64,000 nucleotides of DNA, from assembly GCF_022511585.1 (NCBI RefSeq), contig NZ_JAKWBN010000004.1, forward strand, positions 124,001 to 188,000, written 5' to 3'. The notes beneath the pieces are model-generated. The model saw nothing but the letters and a program-made list of their open reading frames with translations, searched no databases and was not told where the DNA came from. How positions within the stretch are numbered: the stretch's first letter is position 1; each line of letters begins with the position of its first letter. Of this stretch, positions 35,829 to 44,178 are shown piece after piece. Source of the DNA: Shimazuella soli (GTDB taxonomy: Bacteria; Bacillota; Bacilli; Thermoactinomycetales; Thermoactinomycetaceae). The position numbers and the translations under genes were made by a program.

Positions 35829-36798
35829 AGGTTTCGTTCCTTACCAAGGTGAACATTGCGAAACGACTGCCATGGGCAATTTACTGCAATTTGCGGGAGT
35901 ACATCTGTCGGAACCGATGCTTTTCGGACTCGGACAAGGTCTTGGATTCATTTATTGGGACTCGAAGAAAATGGAATTTCCATTCATCGGAGGAAGGGTG
36001 AAACCGGATGAATTGACGGCTAATCTCGCCAACATTCTAGGTTTAACCATCAAAATTCGAGATACGTCTTCCGTTAACAAAGCATGGCAGAACGTAAAAA
36101 GTTGTATCGATCACGGGATTCCGGTCGGGCTGAAATTAGATTCCTATTACTTGGACTATTTCACGAACAAAGTACACTTTGCCGGTCACTATGCGGTTCT
36201 ATACGGCTACGGCGCGGATGTCGAATACGCATACATGGCGGATACTGCACAGCAAGGAGGACTGGTGAAAACGCGTTTGACAAGCTTGGCCGCGGCCAGA
36301 AACGCAAAAGGACCTATGAGTTCTCGAAATCGTTCCTTTACGCTTGAGCCAATCGATGCCTTACCGCCACTTGTTCCCGCTATACGTGCATCTTTGACCA
36401 AAAATGCACATGACTATTTGCACCCTCCCATTCGCAATATCGGGAATAAAGGCATTGTCAAAATGAGCGGTGAAATTCTGAAGTGGCCTTCTCGCAGCAA
36501 CAACATCGAGCATGACCTGTGCCTGACCGCATTGCTAATGGAACGCGCGGGAACCGGGGGTGCTTTGTTTCGGAATCTGTATCGGGATTTCCTGAAAGAA
36601 TGCGCCGATCGGTTAGAAGACCCGAAAATCGAACAAGCCCACCGTTTGTTTACGGAAATCGCTCCAATGTGGATCAATGTCTCCGAGATGATCGATCATG
36701 TAGGAAGAACGGGTAGGCACCAAGAGTTACAACAGGCATCCAAACTTTTGCTTGAGATTGCGAATAAAGAACATGCAGCGATGGAGTTATTGTTGTGA
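35812..36798 (+). CDS. BtrH-like (C39-type) protein with DUF4872
   Basis: A 328-residue protein. The N-terminal domain matches the BtrH N-terminal region (papain-like fold): GEHCETTAMGNLL carries the likely catalytic Cys, GHYAVLYGYG the His, and MADT the Asp. The C-terminal half fits DUF4872. BtrH transfers an acyl group from a carrier protein in butirosin synthesis; the role here is unknown because no biosynthetic genes are adjacent. GGAGG upstream of the ATG lies inside the padR gene. Confidence 0.8.
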   Translation: MAKIIEGFVPYQGEHCETTAMGNLLQFAGVHLSEPMLFGLGQGLGFIYWDSKKMEFPFIGGRVKPDELTANLANILGLTIKIRDTSSVNKAWQNVKSCIDHGIPVGLKLDSYYLDYFTNKVHFAGHYAVLYGYGADVEYAYMADTAQQGGLVKTRLTSLAAARNAKGPMSSRNRSFTLEPIDALPPLVPAIRASLTKNAHDYLHPPIRNIGNKGIVKMSGEILKWPSRSNNIEHDLCLTALLMERAGTGGALFRNLYRDFLKECADRLEDPKIEQAHRLFTEIAPMWINVSEMIDHVGRTGRHQELQQASKLLLEIANKEHAAMELLL

Positions 36799-37070
36799 TG
36801 GAATCACCACTCCATCGATAAGTGACCAAACACCGGTAATGCAAGCCGCCCGTCGTACCCTGTTTTCGGCAACGATTAGTTTTAGGAAACTTCAATTACA
36901 CTGCCCATCACTAGGAATTAACCTATCACTTTATAAAATTAATCCTCTACCGACTACAACAATTGAACCAGTCATATAATCCGCTTTTTATTTCAATACA
37001 CTTCCGAATATTACATTTATGGTAAAATATAGGTTGTATTATGAATATTACGTAAATGGGAGAGATTATC

Positions 37071-37457
37071 ATGAAAAAATACGTTGAGAAATGGATGACT
37101 GTCTGTTTCATAATGGCTTTGATATTATCGCTTGGATTCAGTCCTGTAAGCGCAGCAAACGTCACAAGCAACACCAAAAAAGCCGGTTGTGTCGATGTTA
37201 CTTTGTATGAACATGCTAATTATGAAGGCGAGTGGCGGCACTATGGCTGTGTTGACTCAGAAGGTTATTATTCACTAGGTTGGTGGGATAATGAAGTATC
37301 TTCAATTATAATTAATGATTTTAATGGTGCTGGGACAAATTGTATTAGAGTGTATGAAAATCAGCATTATGGAGGAAAAAGCACGGTTTTTTGTGGAGAA
37401 GTTCCTTATGTAGGGGATGCTTGGAATGATGATATAGAGTCTATGCGAATGGAATAA
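37071..37457 (+). CDS. secreted beta/gamma-crystallin-like protein
   Basis: A 128-residue protein with a signal peptide (about residues 1-30, cleavage near VSAA-N). The mature part contains two crystallin-like Greek-key repeats: VTLYEHANYEGEW and IRVYENQHYGGKS, each followed by a conserved W/F and a DNxVSSI or DDIESM closing strand. Five cysteines in the mature part could form disulphides. Related small proteins include metalloprotease inhibitors of family I36. GGGAGAG precedes ATG 37071. Confidence 0.8.
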   Translation: MKKYVEKWMTVCFIMALILSLGFSPVSAANVTSNTKKAGCVDVTLYEHANYEGEWRHYGCVDSEGYYSLGWWDNEVSSIIINDFNGAGTNCIRVYENQHYGGKSTVFCGEVPYVGDAWNDDIESMRME

Positions 37458-37484
37458 TACATGAAGGAGATTTCCACTGGTAAT

Positions 37485-37528
37485 GAAATCCCAATTTTCA
37501 GTCTAGTAAGAATGAAAGTTGGGATTTC
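37485..37528 (+). terminator. hairpin after the crystallin-like gene
   Basis: GAAATCCCAA pairs with TTGGGATTTC, and TTTCA with TGAAA inside, around a 12-base loop. T tail is weak on the plus strand. Confidence 0.7.
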
Positions 37529-37575
37529 GTATGTTAAGAGATACTAAGAGATTACATTATTAACTTATATTCTGT

Positions 37576-37987
37576 TTATTCCTCTATTTCAAACTGAGGA
37601 TTCCAAACAATCTCCCACAAGTGACCATCTGGATCTTGGAAATAACCAGAGTAACCGCCCCAAAATGTATCATGAGCCTTTTTGATGATAGTGGCACCAG
37701 CCTTTTCTGCTTGTTCCATTACTTGGTCTACTTCTTCTCGACATGTAACATTATGACCTATTGTAAATTCTGTAGCGCATGGATCTGTTGGCTCTATACC
37801 AGTGTCAAAAGCAATATCTTTTCGCTTCCAAATAGCTAATCGTAAACCACCTTGCAACTCAAGCTCCATGTTCAAATTCCTGACCGATAATTCCTTGGGT
37901 GGGAAGTCCCAATCCATCCCGATAGAATACCAGTGACTTTTCTAAATCATCGACACCTATTGTGAGTACAGATATACGAGATTTCAA
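37576..37987 (-). pseudogene. VOC-family (glyoxalase-like) gene, frameshifted
   Basis: From TTG 37987 (AAAGGAGAG upstream) the frame gives SRISVLTIGVDDLEKSLVFY ... GIIGQEFEHGA and then stops. The rest, ELQGGLRLAIWKRKDIAF through FWGGYSGYFQDPDGHLWEIV, continues in another frame to 37576. The join shows a short deletion that is not a multiple of three around 37875. Otherwise the VOC metal and fold motifs are intact, so the break may be recent (or a sequencing error). Confidence 0.75.
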
Positions 37988-38203
37988 TAAAATCTCTCTC
38001 CTTTAGCATCCGCTTTAAAATAAGATCTCTGACAATTTCCACTTCAACCTTTACCGCTACATTATAATCCATTTTTACATTCAAGATCTATTTCTAGTAT
38101 AGGCCCAGTGATAGGGTTGCTGCTCTAGTCTCAGAATTACTATTTAAATACATGAAACAAAGAACCTTCATCTTCCTGATAAGGCTTATTCCACTGTTTT
38201 GAT

Positions 38204-38914
38204 CTAATTCTCCCATGCCCCATCCTCATTGCGAAAAAGAAATACTGCACCCAAAAGACTCATAGCTGCAATCCAAACCGATTTTATTCCTAAACAAGGT
38301 ACTACATATGCTCCAAGCAATGCACCAGTGAAAAATGCAAGAACTATCCCTAGAAAACGGGTAAAGCGAACTTTTTCTTTTTTATCATGGGTAAATAAAG
38401 CTAAGTATGCTGCTTGCGATGCAGTACGCAAATTGCCTGTTGCTACTGTGTTGTTATACGACCATTTATCCAGTTTATCAAAATATGCCACCTGCACAGA
38501 GGCGACAAAAGCGATAAGCGAGGTGATGATAATATTCGGAACTACTACTGGAATAAAACCAATGACAAATAAAATTATGCACTCGATAAGTAAGACAAAT
38601 CGTGCAGTGTTGTGCGGTTTCTTTGGATGTTTCATCCGTTCTGCAAGAGCAACTCCAATAATAAAAGCAAGAATCGGTGGAATGTGAATAAATGCTTGAT
38701 GCCACTGTCCTTGTGCCATTTTTACACCGAGTAAGACGACATTTCCTGTCTGGGCATTGGCAAAAACTCCATTTCTTGTAACATACGTGTATGCATCCAA
38801 AAAGCCGCCAACCATCGCCAAGAGCAATCCTAACAATAAAGAGGTAGCAGTAATGATATAATTGGAGCCCTTTCTAGGACCATTATCCTTCTTTTCTACT
38901 GTCTTGGAGTTCAT
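38204..38914 (-). CDS. YoaK/DUF1275 membrane protein
   Basis: A 236-residue protein with six predicted TM segments, typical of DUF1275: LLAMVGGFLDAYTYVTRNGVFANAQTGN is the family hallmark, seen here at about residues 35-65. Function unknown. AAGGA lies 12 bases before the ATG, slightly far. Single-gene unit. Confidence 0.85.
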   Translation of the reverse strand: MNSKTVEKKDNGPRKGSNYIITATSLLLGLLLAMVGGFLDAYTYVTRNGVFANAQTGNVVLLGVKMAQGQWHQAFIHIPPILAFIIGVALAERMKHPKKPHNTARFVLLIECIILFVIGFIPVVVPNIIITSLIAFVASVQVAYFDKLDKWSYNNTVATGNLRTASQAAYLALFTHDKKEKVRFTRFLGIVLAFFTGALLGAYVVPCLGIKSVWIAAMSLLGAVFLFRNEDGAWEN

Positions 38915-39053
38915 ACCATTTCAAATCCTTGCTTTTCTTATACCTCTATTATGTCCAACTAGCATACACATAAAATAGAACTTGAAGAAGGCTCTCACCG
39001 AATACATTGATGAATACACTTTTATTTTAATAGAGATCTCCATCCACTGGTTA

Positions 39054-39294
39054 TCAGCGATTTAACAACGGTGGCTGCCATAGACCATCGATTCGATAGG
39101 TAAAGTAGTGCTGGCTAAGATCAGCCGATGATACATGTTGGACTTCTTGGAAACCTGCCTTGAGGGCCAAAGCCAATTAGGCCGACCTTGTCTTTAAGTA
39201 TATATGGTGGTGAATCAACCTGTACATGCAAAACTCTCCACAATGCAACCCGAACTGCTGTATGATCTGGTGCCGTATTTTGATTATCATGCAT
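39054..39294 (-). pseudogene. LCM-type SAM methyltransferase, internally deleted
   Basis: From ATG 39294 (GGAG upstream) translation gives HDNQNTAPDHTAVRVALWRV and HVQVDSPPYILKDKVGLI, the N terminus of the TIGR00027/leucine-carboxyl-methyltransferase-like family. After a frame change near 39180 comes LALKAGFQEVQHVSSADLSQ and YRIDGLW, the C-terminal end of the same family. The 200-odd residues between, including the SAM site, are gone. So this is a large internal deletion joining both ends. Confidence 0.65.
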
Positions 39295-39359
39295 GTTACT
39301 CTATCTCCTGTCGAGTGAATCACTTGCTTTTTTATGTTTTTTCGGCCTATTTTAACCTT

Positions 39360-39488
39360 TTATTTATCTTGAATAATTCCCTTAATATGTTTACCAGTAA
39401 AGATTAACCCCAATTGGTGATTAACGGGTTCTGAAATTTCCTTCATATTATGTTGATTATTTATGTGTTGTATTCCAACTTCTTTCAT
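39360..39488 (-). CDS. 42-residue peptide, unknown
   Basis: A short ORF with a strong GGAGGG ribosome binding site 9 bases before its ATG: MKEVGIQHINNQHNMKEISE, then PVNHQLGLIFTGKHIKGIIQ and a final DK. It has no signal peptide; the hydrophobic stretch in the middle is too short for a membrane helix. It lies 65 bases upstream of the deleted methyltransferase gene on the same strand. A peptide modified by that enzyme is conceivable but unproven. Confidence 0.45.
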   Translation of the reverse strand: MKEVGIQHINNQHNMKEISEPVNHQLGLIFTGKHIKGIIQDK

Positions 39489-40069
39489 TATGAATTTCCC
39501 TCCGTCTTTTCTCAAACTTAGAGGTAGGTTTTTTACTATAAAAAATGAACAAGTTTTTATGTGTGTGATTTGTAGTACAAACTAGTTTTCGATTGGATTA
39601 ATATAACCCTTCTATGAAACCTCTCTCCTTTCACTGCGCTAAAAGGGGTACCAGGGAGATACCTGTAAAAATAGGACATAGCCTAGGAATATTTACCAAT
39701 TGGCTTGGGAAGCCCAACAGTCGTTGGGTTAATGCATTTTTAACCTGTGAAATCCAACGCACCTTCAAAAGGTTGTGGAGACTGCTTCAGATCAATGATG
39801 TAATCTCCAAATCGTTTAATATGACTTGTCAAGTAAGGACTTATGAATCGAACAAATTATAACTATAAAGTGACGCAGAAGACTAATTCTATGACATTTT
39901 TTATAAGGAAAGTAAGCCTCTACTTTTTAGTTAAAGAGGTTGAATTCCATTGCAACGTAGCAAGATACAATTGTAGGAAGGATTGGGATGTGGTTATTTT
40001 ATGTCCGAAAATAATGATGGAGTTATGGTAAGATTGGGGTAATCAACCGAACGATCAAGGGTCAGTCTG
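39489..40069. other. long intergenic region with inverted-repeat end
   Basis: No gene was recognised. It contains the left copy of the long inverted repeat (39642-39701). The stretch 39700-40030 includes plus-strand frames of 60-80 codons without ribosome binding sites or recognisable content. Confidence 0.45.
39642..39701 (+). repeat. long inverted repeat, left copy
   Basis: About 58 bases beginning AAGGGGTACC and containing TGTAAAAATAGGACATAG. They match the reverse complement of 43920-43980 with about five mismatches. The two copies bound a 4.3-kb segment. The right copy overlaps the end of an integrase fragment, so these may be ends of an integrase-type mobile element. Confidence 0.75.
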
Positions 40070-40351
40070 ATGATATTCCCGATGTTTATCTTTCTTGTCG
40101 TACTCCTCCTCTTTGTGATTGGGCTCCTGATCTACTTGATCAGGCTCGTACGCAACCCACCTATCATCCGAGTCGGACGGACCTGTAATCACAAGGTATT
40201 CGGATCGCTTCCCTCTATCTACTTCACGCTGAGTGATGGTAGACGGGTGAGAGTGGGCATTACCATCAGTGGCGTTGTTGGTGGGAATGACCTCCGTACA
40301 CCACCTTTTCGCGGAGATTATGAACTGGAGGAGCTTGGAGAAGAAGAGTGA
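40070..40351 (+). CDS. 93-residue membrane-anchored protein, unknown
   Basis: One long N-terminal TM helix (about residues 3-27), then a basic soluble region (LRNPPIIRVGR) and a hydrophilic acidic tail. The coding stretch is much richer in G and C than its flanks. The ribosome binding site (AAGGG, about 9 bases upstream) is modest. A perfect GC-rich hairpin follows. Not recognised. Confidence 0.55.
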   Translation: MIFPMFIFLVVLLLFVIGLLIYLIRLVRNPPIIRVGRTCNHKVFGSLPSIYFTLSDGRRVRVGITISGVVGGNDLRTPPFRGDYELEELGEEE

Positions 40352-40377
40352 ATTCCAGCTCCTAACAGGTCGTTCAC

Positions 40378-40411
40378 GGTTCTGTGGTGGAAACATGTCC
40401 ACCACAGAACC
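40378..40411 (+). terminator. perfect 14-bp hairpin
   Basis: GGTTCTGTGGTGGA-AACATG-TCCACCACAGAACC, 26 bases after the 93-residue gene. No T tail follows, so termination is likely but not certain. Confidence 0.65.
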
Positions 40412-40659
40412 AACATAAACTTTATGCTCAAAATTCAGAAGCTGATTAACAAGAAATATATAAGGGATACGTGAAATGTTTCGTACATTAAGGGGCCACA
40501 GCATTAACTATTTCGTCCATACTGTTTTTCAATTGCGACCGAACCAAACTTGTCGCATTCTTCTACAGACTGTGTCGAGTTTTGATGTTCATTGATACTA
40601 AAACTAGTATACAAAAGTAGTATAATGATAGTGGACACCTGCCCAACAAGTGGGGATTT

Positions 40660-41007
40660 ATGCGTTCAGCATATTCATATATCGTCGGGTTCTTTGCTGC
40701 CCTTGTTGCAGCAAAGAGCTGTCTCTCTCAGTTGGAGGGAGTGAATCTTGGAGAGGACGTGTCTCTCTGGGCTTTGTCACCCCTGCTGATGCTCGTGCTG
40801 TTCTTTCCGCCCAACCACCTTGTTCGGTGGGGCGCTATCGCGTCTTCCGTCACCGTACTGGTAGCGGAAGGGTATGAACGATCTTACCAGTCCCTCACAG
40901 GGGATTGGCTTTCAGCGGAGGCCTCCATCATTTCCTTCTGGGTAACTGCAACTGCAGCGATCATCATCACCGTGACCGCGATCAGGAAGCGGCAACAACA
41001 GGAGTAG
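40660..41007 (+). CDS. 115-residue membrane protein, unknown
   Basis: Three to four hydrophobic segments (about residues 5-20, 38-52, 58-70, 88-108) with a basic C terminus (RKRQQQE). The ribosome binding site is weak (GTGGGG 5 bases upstream), but a TATAAT-like box near 40620 and a perfect hairpin after the gene support it. GC-rich like the 40070 gene, with the same membrane-gene-plus-hairpin layout. Not recognised. Confidence 0.6.
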   Translation: MRSAYSYIVGFFAALVAAKSCLSQLEGVNLGEDVSLWALSPLLMLVLFFPPNHLVRWGAIASSVTVLVAEGYERSYQSLTGDWLSAEASIISFWVTATAAIIITVTAIRKRQQQE

Positions 41008-41018
41008 ATGGTGTCCAA

Positions 41019-41058
41019 GCGGCTTCGTTGTACTGCTAAGGTAGTACAACGAAGCCGC
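41019..41058 (+). terminator. perfect 16-bp hairpin
   Basis: GCGGCTTCGTTGTACT-GCTAAGGT-AGTACAACGAAGCCGC, 12 bases after the 115-residue gene; only a short T run follows. Confidence 0.75.
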
Positions 41059-41192
41059 CGGTCTTTATGTCTATAGCATCGAAAGGGATATGAATTCTCT
41101 TTTATGACATAACATGTCAATCGTCTTTTTCTCGTAGTGGGAGATTTCCGCCCATTTTTCTCAAGTAGATAGAATGGGGCGAAGGAGGATCT

Positions 41193-41465
41193 TTGTATAG
41201 GCTTGGGTGTTTTCCTGTTGGATGGCTTGATGGAACAAAGAGAAATAGATTTGAATCATGTAAAAAGCTTTATACTCACTTAACTCCACCTATTTATGGC
41301 GTAGTAAAAATTCTTGCATCCGAAATAGTTAGTGGAACAGATAAGAACCGCAATAAATTGTCCATACAGATGACATTCTATCCTCTCTCGTTTGACCTCT
41401 TTGCATCGGTCCATTTGAAAAAATGTTTTGAATACAAGTTCTATCTGGGGTATGGAACTGATTAA
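41193..41465 (+). CDS. 90-residue hypothetical protein
   Basis: An ORF with a strong AAGGAGG 5 bases before a TTG start. No similarity recognised; there is no signal peptide. It is tail-to-tail with the pseudokinase gene. The ribosome binding site is the only real support, so this is tentative. Confidence 0.35.
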   Translation: MYRLGCFPVGWLDGTKRNRFESCKKLYTHLTPPIYGVVKILASEIVSGTDKNRNKLSIQMTFYPLSFDLFASVHLKKCFEYKFYLGYGTD

Positions 41466-41486
41466 AGCCGAGCACCAGTCAACTCC

Positions 41487-43460
41487 CTACTTCATAGCTT
41501 GAGCACTTGCTAGTCCATTTTGGTAGAGGCGGTTGTTGGAATCCAATTTAAGGGCTTGTTGGAAAGCTGCAACTGCTGCGGCTTTGTTTTTCACAGCCAT
41601 ATAGCAAACCCCTAGCTGATAAGCATACAACCCATTTTCAGGATCTCGATCGACTGCATATTTAGAATCTTTTATTGCATTTGTATAACCCTTGGGATTC
41701 TCTTTACCATGGATATAGTAAGCTCGCGCTTTGTAATAATATGCTTCCGCATTTTTATCATCTATCTTATTCACATCAAAAAATTGATAATAACTTAAAT
41801 CGAGAAGTTCTCTTAGTTGTTGCTTCTTAACCTCAGGTCGTAGGCTTTTATTTCGAAGTAGTTCGTCTCGTTGTTTGAGATATAAAAGTCCAAGGGTAAT
41901 ATGATAATCAATATTTTTTCTATCTAATTGAACTGCTTTTTTTTCGTTTTCCACTGCGGATCGAACATTATTAGCTTGTAATTGTATGAGAGCAAAATCA
42001 TGAAAATATAAGGGATTTTTCGGATCTTTGAGGACTGCTTCTTTCATGCTGGAAACAGCGGTATTGCTATCTTTTAAGGCATTGTAAATTTTTCCTCGGT
42101 GGTAATGCACACTTGCCAAATTATTGTTGAGTTCGACTGCTTTGTCAATAGCCTCTTTTCCTTTTTGATAATCTCGTACATAGTAATCAAAGACTGCCAA
42201 TTGGTCATATAACTTCGCATCATCTGAAACATAGGATGTTGCTGAAGTTAACACCAACACTCCCGATTTATAATCTTTTTTCAGCCCATATAGATTGGCG
42301 AGATGAACGTAGTACGGTTTGTTTTCTGTGTCGGCAGCAAGAGCTTGTTTAGCTAAGGACAATGATTTATCGATATTACCACTTTCATAAGCTTTAATCG
42401 ATTGATTATAGAAATTTACCGCTCCTGCTTCATTTTGTTCTACTTCCTGTATGATTTTCGCATTTACTAATGGTGCAACGTCAGGACTAGGGTCGGCCAG
42501 CAAACGAATCAAAAAGATGATTGCTGAAACACCGATTGCTGTCCAAGTGACCCAAGAAAGTAGCTTTTTCTTTGGTTTTTTAAAACCTACTTTATTTTGC
42601 GTCTTCTTTACATCTTTTACACCGAATGAGTCCAGCCTTGGACGATCGGGAAGCAACTTATCCATTAGATTTTGATCTAATTTATTCTTTCGTTCACTTT
42701 CGGGTTGTTTTTTCGTCTGCTCATCTTCAATCATGCCAGTTTTTTTACCACCAAAAGAATGTGCCCATTGCCAAAGCTCATGTAATGGAGGACGCATGAT
42801 GGGATCTGGGGAAACACTTTTCATGATCCAAGATTCTAGTTCAACAGGAACATCTCCACGTAGAGAACGAAGTGGTCTCATTTCATCTTTATGTTCTTCA
42901 AAATTATCACCAGTAAGCATATGAAATAATAACTCGCCTAATTGTTTTGCGAGTTCCTGTTCACTATACGCTACAGCTTTGTCCGAAGGAAAAACAGCGA
43001 GAGGTCCACCATATAAAAAACGTATCTTTGTATTGTCTTCAATAACCATATTTTGTGGGTCAATGAGAGCAAACTCATTTTGAGATTCACATTCCATCAA
43101 ATGATCGAAGATGGTTTGTGTAATTTGAGAGATCTTCCCTAAAGCAAGTGGAGCATGCTGATAGAGATAGATTCCCATTAGATTTCCTTCCATTTTCTCA
43201 AATACTTGATAAAGTACTCCATTTTCCACAAAAACCTCTTGTAGCGGGACAAAAATATGCTCATTTCTTAAAGGTAATTGAGCAATCGTACTTTCATCAG
43301 GTACTGGTTGCAATTCAATAGCATGGATAAATCGTGTCGGCGCTTCTTCAGGGGCAAACGAATCATACGTTGTGTAGTATAAAACTCCATCTACAAATGG
43401 AAATATACTGATCACTTGGTAATTTCGTTTTATTCGCTCACCTTGTTGTTTTATTTGCAT
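41487..43460 (-). CDS. pseudokinase-TM-TPR protein
   Basis: A 657-residue protein in three parts. Residues about 1-235 look like a protein-kinase fold that has lost catalysis: no glycine loop or HRD is seen, and the DFG position reads LYGG after IDPQNMVIEDNTKIRF. The fold and order recall EssB/YukC pseudokinases. A single TM helix (302-322) follows a charged linker. Residues about 345-655 are TPR-like repeats (for example YYVHLANLYGLKKDYKSGV). Membrane topology suggests the TPR part is outside. Its ATG lies 5 bases before the end of an upstream 59-codon ORF. Confidence 0.7.
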   Translation of the reverse strand: MQIKQQGERIKRNYQVISIFPFVDGVLYYTTYDSFAPEEAPTRFIHAIELQPVPDESTIAQLPLRNEHIFVPLQEVFVENGVLYQVFEKMEGNLMGIYLYQHAPLALGKISQITQTIFDHLMECESQNEFALIDPQNMVIEDNTKIRFLYGGPLAVFPSDKAVAYSEQELAKQLGELLFHMLTGDNFEEHKDEMRPLRSLRGDVPVELESWIMKSVSPDPIMRPPLHELWQWAHSFGGKKTGMIEDEQTKKQPESERKNKLDQNLMDKLLPDRPRLDSFGVKDVKKTQNKVGFKKPKKKLLSWVTWTAIGVSAIIFLIRLLADPSPDVAPLVNAKIIQEVEQNEAGAVNFYNQSIKAYESGNIDKSLSLAKQALAADTENKPYYVHLANLYGLKKDYKSGVLVLTSATSYVSDDAKLYDQLAVFDYYVRDYQKGKEAIDKAVELNNNLASVHYHRGKIYNALKDSNTAVSSMKEAVLKDPKNPLYFHDFALIQLQANNVRSAVENEKKAVQLDRKNIDYHITLGLLYLKQRDELLRNKSLRPEVKKQQLRELLDLSYYQFFDVNKIDDKNAEAYYYKARAYYIHGKENPKGYTNAIKDSKYAVDRDPENGLYAYQLGVCYMAVKNKAAAVAAFQQALKLDSNNRLYQNGLASAQAMK

Positions 43461-43464
43461 AATT

Positions 43465-43644
43465 TCACCTTACTCTATCAATTTGAAAAGATATCATTAA
43501 CCCCTTCTTGGCTCCAAGAGCGAAGGCAGTAACCACCTTCTCGCTCCCGCTTCTCATTTCGAGGAACTGCAGGAGCTGCTCGAAGTACGAATTTTTGAAA
43601 TCCTCGATGGACGGCTGTTCCGACGGCTTCTCATGAGAACTCAT
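43465..43644 (-). CDS. 59-residue protein coupled to the pseudokinase gene
   Basis: A short ORF: MSSHEKPSEQPSIEDFKNSY, then FEQLLQFLEMRSGSEKVVTA and FALGAKKGLM. GAAGGG lies about 8 bases before the ATG. Its stop (43465-43467) is 4 bases before the ATG of the pseudokinase gene, whose AAGGTGA ribosome binding site overlaps it, so the two are translationally coupled. Amphipathic, no membrane helix; GC-rich. Not recognised. Confidence 0.6.
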   Translation of the reverse strand: MSSHEKPSEQPSIEDFKNSYFEQLLQFLEMRSGSEKVVTAFALGAKKGLMISFQIDRVR

Positions 43645-43919
43645 GACTTGTACCCTTCGTTTAATGGTTGATCTATATTATAACTGATTTAGAAAACTGA
43701 AAATACAGCTAACTAAATATTTGTATTTATAAATCGTAAAAAAAGAACTTCTTCGATCTTACAAATACGATGAACACCGAATCATTTCGAGAAAAACACA
43801 CATTTGGGATATTTTAGGCCGCATGCAATGGTGAAGTAAAAGTTCTAAGGCTATCTCCTTATATTTACTCTAAAAAGCAAATACATTCCTCGCCTTTCCC
43901 TCTATTGAACTCCCTGTAT

Positions 43920-43980
43920 TCATTGGTAAATATTTCTAGTCTATGTCCTATTTTTACACGTATCTCCCCGGTACCCCTTA
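43920..43980 (-). repeat. long inverted repeat, right copy
   Basis: Reverse complement of the repeat at 39642-39701 with about five mismatches in 58 bases. Its outer part coincides with the last codons of the integrase fragment at 43941-44150. Confidence 0.75.
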
Positions 43981-44150
43981 TCCAGCATTGCTTTCCGACC
44001 AGGATTGGTATAAAGCAATGTGGTATGGATGTTACTATGCCCAGCGATGGATTCTACTTCATGAACGTTTAGTCCTTTTTCTAATGCATTCGAACAAAAG
44101 AAATGGCGAGAAATAGCCGTCTGAATATCAGCTAACTTGCTAAATGACAT
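43941..44150 (-). pseudogene. tyrosine recombinase, C-terminal fragment
   Basis: A 69-codon fragment with SRHFFCSNALEKGLNVHEVE, AGHSNIHTTLLYT: the second His-Arg box, the H-x-x-x-x box and the nucleophile Tyr region of an integrase. The first catalytic Arg and the whole N-terminal half are missing. The C terminus runs into the inverted repeat (RKAMLDKGYRGDTCKNRT). Confidence 0.75.
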
Positions 44151-44178
44151 GAAAACAGTGATTCTTGAGAGCTGTTGG

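Noticed and set aside
38229-38687. 152-codon plus-strand ORF
   Set aside because: It is the antisense of the DUF1275 membrane protein, which has clear family motifs.
40055-40504. 149-codon minus-strand ORF
   Set aside because: It runs antisense through the 93-residue membrane gene and its hairpin; no family features.
40506-40597. Short minus-strand protein-like stretch ending EKQYGRNS
   Set aside because: About 30 codons with no start or ribosome binding site and no recognised family; too little to call.
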